DNA of 7,275 bases from CAUZRD01 sp963582255 (GTDB taxonomy: Bacteria > Pseudomonadota > Alphaproteobacteria > Rhizobiales > TMED25), in contig CAUZRD010000106.1 in NCBI GenBank assembly GCA_963582255.1, positions 1 through 7,275 on the forward strand. The letters are read 5' to 3'. Made by a program: the position numbers and the translations under genes. Positions 6,113-7,275 of the stretch are shown in pieces; position 1 is the stretch's first letter, and every line of letters begins with the position of its first letter. The notes below the pieces were generated by a model that did no database searches, was not told where the DNA came from, and worked only from the letters and a program-made list of their open reading frames with translations.

Positions 6113-6595
6113 CTACAACGTCTTATCTAAAGTGGAAACTTGCCGTCCAGATTGAGTGTAGTAGACCCAAGGCCCGACGCACTCACCGTTCTTGTAGCTG
6201 CCCTCGCACTGTAACTGGCCGTTTTCGTGATACACTACCCACGGCCCGTCAAGCTTGCCGTTCTTCCAGCTGCCCTTGGACTCTAGCTGACCGTTGATCA
6301 AATGCGAGATAACTAGCCCGTCTGGCTTACCATTCTTCCAGCTGCCCTGGGAATCTACCTGACCTTTTTCGTTATATGTGACCCACGGCCCGTCTTCCTC
6401 GCCGTTCTTGTAGCTGCCCTTTTCCCTTACCTGACCGTTTTCGTAATACACTACCCACGGCCCGTCTTTCTTGCCGTTCTTGAATATTCCCTGTTCTTCA
6501 CCTGTGGACTCCCCCGTATAGGGAATAGCGGTGAATTTCTTGAAATAGACCCCGTCGCGTTCCACCAAATAGCTAAAATCAAGAGACTGTCCCAT
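6113..6595 (-). CDS. MORN-repeat (YwqK-type) protein, copy B with five repeat units
   Basis: This is a 160-residue paralogue of the protein encoded at 5454-6002, sharing the cap (MGQSLDFSYLVERDG, then FKKFT and PYTGE) and the C-terminal segment GPWVYYTQSGRQVST. The 24-residue units have their motif positions at 50, 74, 98, 122 and 146. The third unit is divergent (SHLINGQL, with the Tyr and GPW residues lost), unlike anything in copy A. The start at 6595 is fixed by an in-frame TAA 12 bases upstream; no Shine-Dalgarno sequence is seen. It has no signal peptide or membrane segment. It is the upstream member of the pair, and both copies keep their own upstream box, so they may be expressed separately. 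Function is unknown; a binding or immunity role is only a family-based guess. Confidence 0.9.
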   Translation of the reverse strand: MGQSLDFSYLVERDGVYFKKFTAIPYTGESTGEEQGIFKNGKKDGPWVVYYENGQVREKGSYKNGEEDGPWVTYNEKGQVDSQGSWKNGKPDGLVISHLINGQLESKGSWKNGKLDGPWVVYHENGQLQCEGSYKNGECVGPWVYYTQSGRQVSTLDKTL

Positions 6596-6625
6596 TGGGA
6601 GATGTTAGCGCGAAGAGAGCTCGAA

Positions 6626-6646
6626 TGAAATAGTATTCGAAACGCC
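6626..6646 (-). promoter_or_regulatory. Conserved upstream box of MORN copy B
   Basis: This is the second copy of the box at 6033-6053, again ending 30 bases before the start codon. It contains the same TACTAT hexamer on the minus strand and a TTCGAA palindrome. No recognisable -35 is present at 17 bases upstream. Confidence 0.4.
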
Positions 6647-6659
6647 TGCTTAGGAGCCC

Positions 6660-6795
6660 TGAGCCCTTACACTTCCATCAACCCCCAACTACCATTATTT
6701 CAGGGCAGGAACTGTATTTGGTCCCAAGGGACCCGACTTAGTCGCCTAGTAATGAAAAAAGCGGCAATAAATGCGGCAATTATTCTAAACAAATA
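6660..6795. other. Intergenic spacer with short repeats
   Basis: No gene is seen. Two small patterns occur: a near-palindrome GGTCCC-AA-GGGACC (6720-6733), and a direct repeat of GCGGCAAT at 6761-6768 and 6773-6780, 12 bases apart. Neither resembles a known site. Confidence 0.4.
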
Positions 6796-6831
6796 ATAAG
6801 GGTTAGAGGCTGACCCCCCTCTAACCCTTAT
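6794..6831 (-). terminator. Strong rho-independent terminator
   Basis: A perfect 14-base stem pairs 6796-6809 with 6818-6831 (arms contain TAAGGGTTAGAGG and CCTCTAACCCTTA) around an eight-base loop. On the minus strand it is followed by TTATTTGTTT, a usable U-rich tail. It therefore terminates leftward transcripts, that is, transcription from the tRNA fragment or the cupredoxin gene, and insulates the MORN genes. The plus-strand side (ATATTACTT) is a weaker tail. Confidence 0.85.
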
Positions 6832-6839
6832 ATATTACT

Positions 6840-6852
6840 TGGTTGCGGGGGC
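6840..6852 (-). other. 3'-terminal fragment of initiator tRNA-fMet, possible attachment site
   Basis: On the minus strand GCCCCCGCAACCA is identical to the last 13 bases of proteobacterial initiator tRNA, including the 3' acceptor strand, discriminator A and CCA. The bases before it do not form a T arm (no GGTTCAAATCC-like sequence), and no D or anticodon arm is present, so this is not a complete tRNA. A strong terminator begins nine bases downstream, as is usual after a tRNA gene. This is the arrangement expected at the distal end of an element integrated into the tRNA 3' end. Chance similarity cannot be excluded. Confidence 0.45.
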
Positions 6853-7105
6853 TCGAAGACACCCTGACCAACCCAGTGAGCGGCTTTGAGGTGTTGCGCG
6901 TTCATGGTCTAGGCAGGAGGAGAAAAGTTGGATGGCTGCTCCAAACCACTCACCCGAGGATAGTCCTATATCTCCGTGCCACTGAGACGGCCTGAGAACG
7001 TGCCTCACTAACGCGATTTGTTTCCACGAGCAGTCCATCCTATGGATTACCCTTAGGGCTGATGCGCTGAGGCTCAAACCAACTTCAAATTCCACCTGCT
7101 TGTTA
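6853..7105. other. Spacer between cupredoxin gene and tRNA fragment
   Basis: No convincing gene is present. A minus-strand frame at 6835-7095 would start with GTG 11 bases after the cupredoxin stop, but its product is rich in Ser, Arg, Trp and Cys with no recognisable motif. No integrase, excisionase or repeat is visible. Confidence 0.5.
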
Positions 7106-7275
7106 TCAATGACGCGGCTGGAAGTTAATTTCCCCCATCATGCCGTCGTCGTAATGGCCCGGAATATTGCAGGCAAATTCTAAGGCGCTTGCTTTGATGA
7201 ACTTCCAGACAACTTCTCCCGACTTTCCAGGTTCCAGCAAAATGCTGTTGGGATCGGAATGCTCCATGGTCTTGC
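7106..7275 (-). CDS. Cupredoxin-family copper-binding protein, C-terminal part only
   Basis: The last 55 codons and the TGA stop (7108-7106) of a protein entering from the right edge are visible. They contain the C-terminal half of a plastocyanin/azurin-like domain: HSDPNSILLEPGKSGEVVWKF, then CNIPGHYDDGMMGEI. The Cys, His and Met of C-N-I-P-G-H-Y-D-D-G-M are the usual copper ligands of the C-terminal loop; the remaining histidine ligand would lie outside the window. Such proteins are periplasmic and take part in copper tolerance or electron transfer. The type with HxDPN and PGHY is common among copper-resistance cupredoxins (CopI-like), though the exact subfamily cannot be set from this part. 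Its transcript would end at the terminator at 6794-6831. Confidence 0.85.
   Translation of the reverse strand, partial: KTMEHSDPNSILLEPGKSGEVVWKFIKASALEFACNIPGHYDDGMMGEINFQPRH

Larger units (their letters stand above)
5454..6670 (-). repeat. Tandem gene duplication covering both MORN genes and flanks
   Basis: The two MORN genes and their borders form a head-to-tail duplication. Downstream, GGAGTGGCGGCTA occurs at 5444-5456 and 6103-6115. Upstream, similarity runs from each start codon through about 6070 and 6665, including identical bases at 6033-6053 and 6626-6646. The offset is 659 bases at the 3' border but 593 at the 5' border. The 66-base difference equals the length difference of the genes and comes mainly from one extra 72-base repeat unit in copy A. 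Confidence 0.85.

Noticed and set aside
5454..6595. CRISPR-like periodic repeats
   Set aside because: The 72-base period has no unique spacers between constant repeats, and it is explained by the 24-residue coding repeats.
6840..6930. Complete tRNA gene
   Set aside because: Only the last 13 bases fit; no T, anticodon or D arm can be drawn upstream on the minus strand.
6835..7095. Minus-strand 86-codon frame after the cupredoxin gene
   Set aside because: It needs a GTG start, has odd composition and runs through the tRNA fragment.

Overview
This window looks like part of a bacterial chromosome, most likely a proteobacterium and possibly a marine alphaproteobacterium. That assignment is an inference. 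It rests on a Fur-type iron box, a Gram-negative lipoprotein signal, a fragment matching the 3' end of a proteobacterial initiator tRNA, and a style of MORN-repeat protein I associate with marine alphaproteobacteria. Base composition is mixed. The stretch around 4150-4360 is visibly AT-rich, while the MORN genes and the region to their left are much more GC-rich. Intergenic spacers are long, and no transposase, integrase, CRISPR array or complete RNA gene was found.

Left part (1-3000): a secreted protein of unknown function runs off the left edge on the minus strand. It lies behind a promoter in which a nearly perfect Fur box fills the gap between the -35 and -10 elements, so it is probably induced by iron starvation. 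After a long spacer with a terminator-like hairpin comes a tightly coupled minus-strand pair of metallo-beta-lactamase-fold (MBL-fold) proteins (2863 down to 1105), separated by one base. Both resemble the oxygen-reducing domain of flavodiiron proteins. The promoter-distal protein keeps part of the metal site with non-standard residues. The promoter-proximal protein has lost most ligands and looks like a pseudoenzyme partner. This pair is the best candidate for a poorly described system.

Middle part (3000-5040): two unrelated plus-strand genes. One encodes a lipoprotein of unknown function. The other encodes a YczE-type multi-pass membrane protein preceded by an AT-rich spacer.

Right part (5040-7275): two minus-strand paralogues made of 24-residue MORN-like (YwqK-type) repeats arose by tandem duplication that included their upstream and downstream flanks. 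They differ by one repeat unit. Further right is a strong rho-independent terminator. Directly before it in the minus direction are 13 bases identical to the 3' end of initiator tRNA-fMet, without the rest of the tRNA. That is the pattern left at the far end of an element integrated into a tRNA gene. The right edge holds the C-terminus of a copper-binding cupredoxin, which would then lie on the element side.
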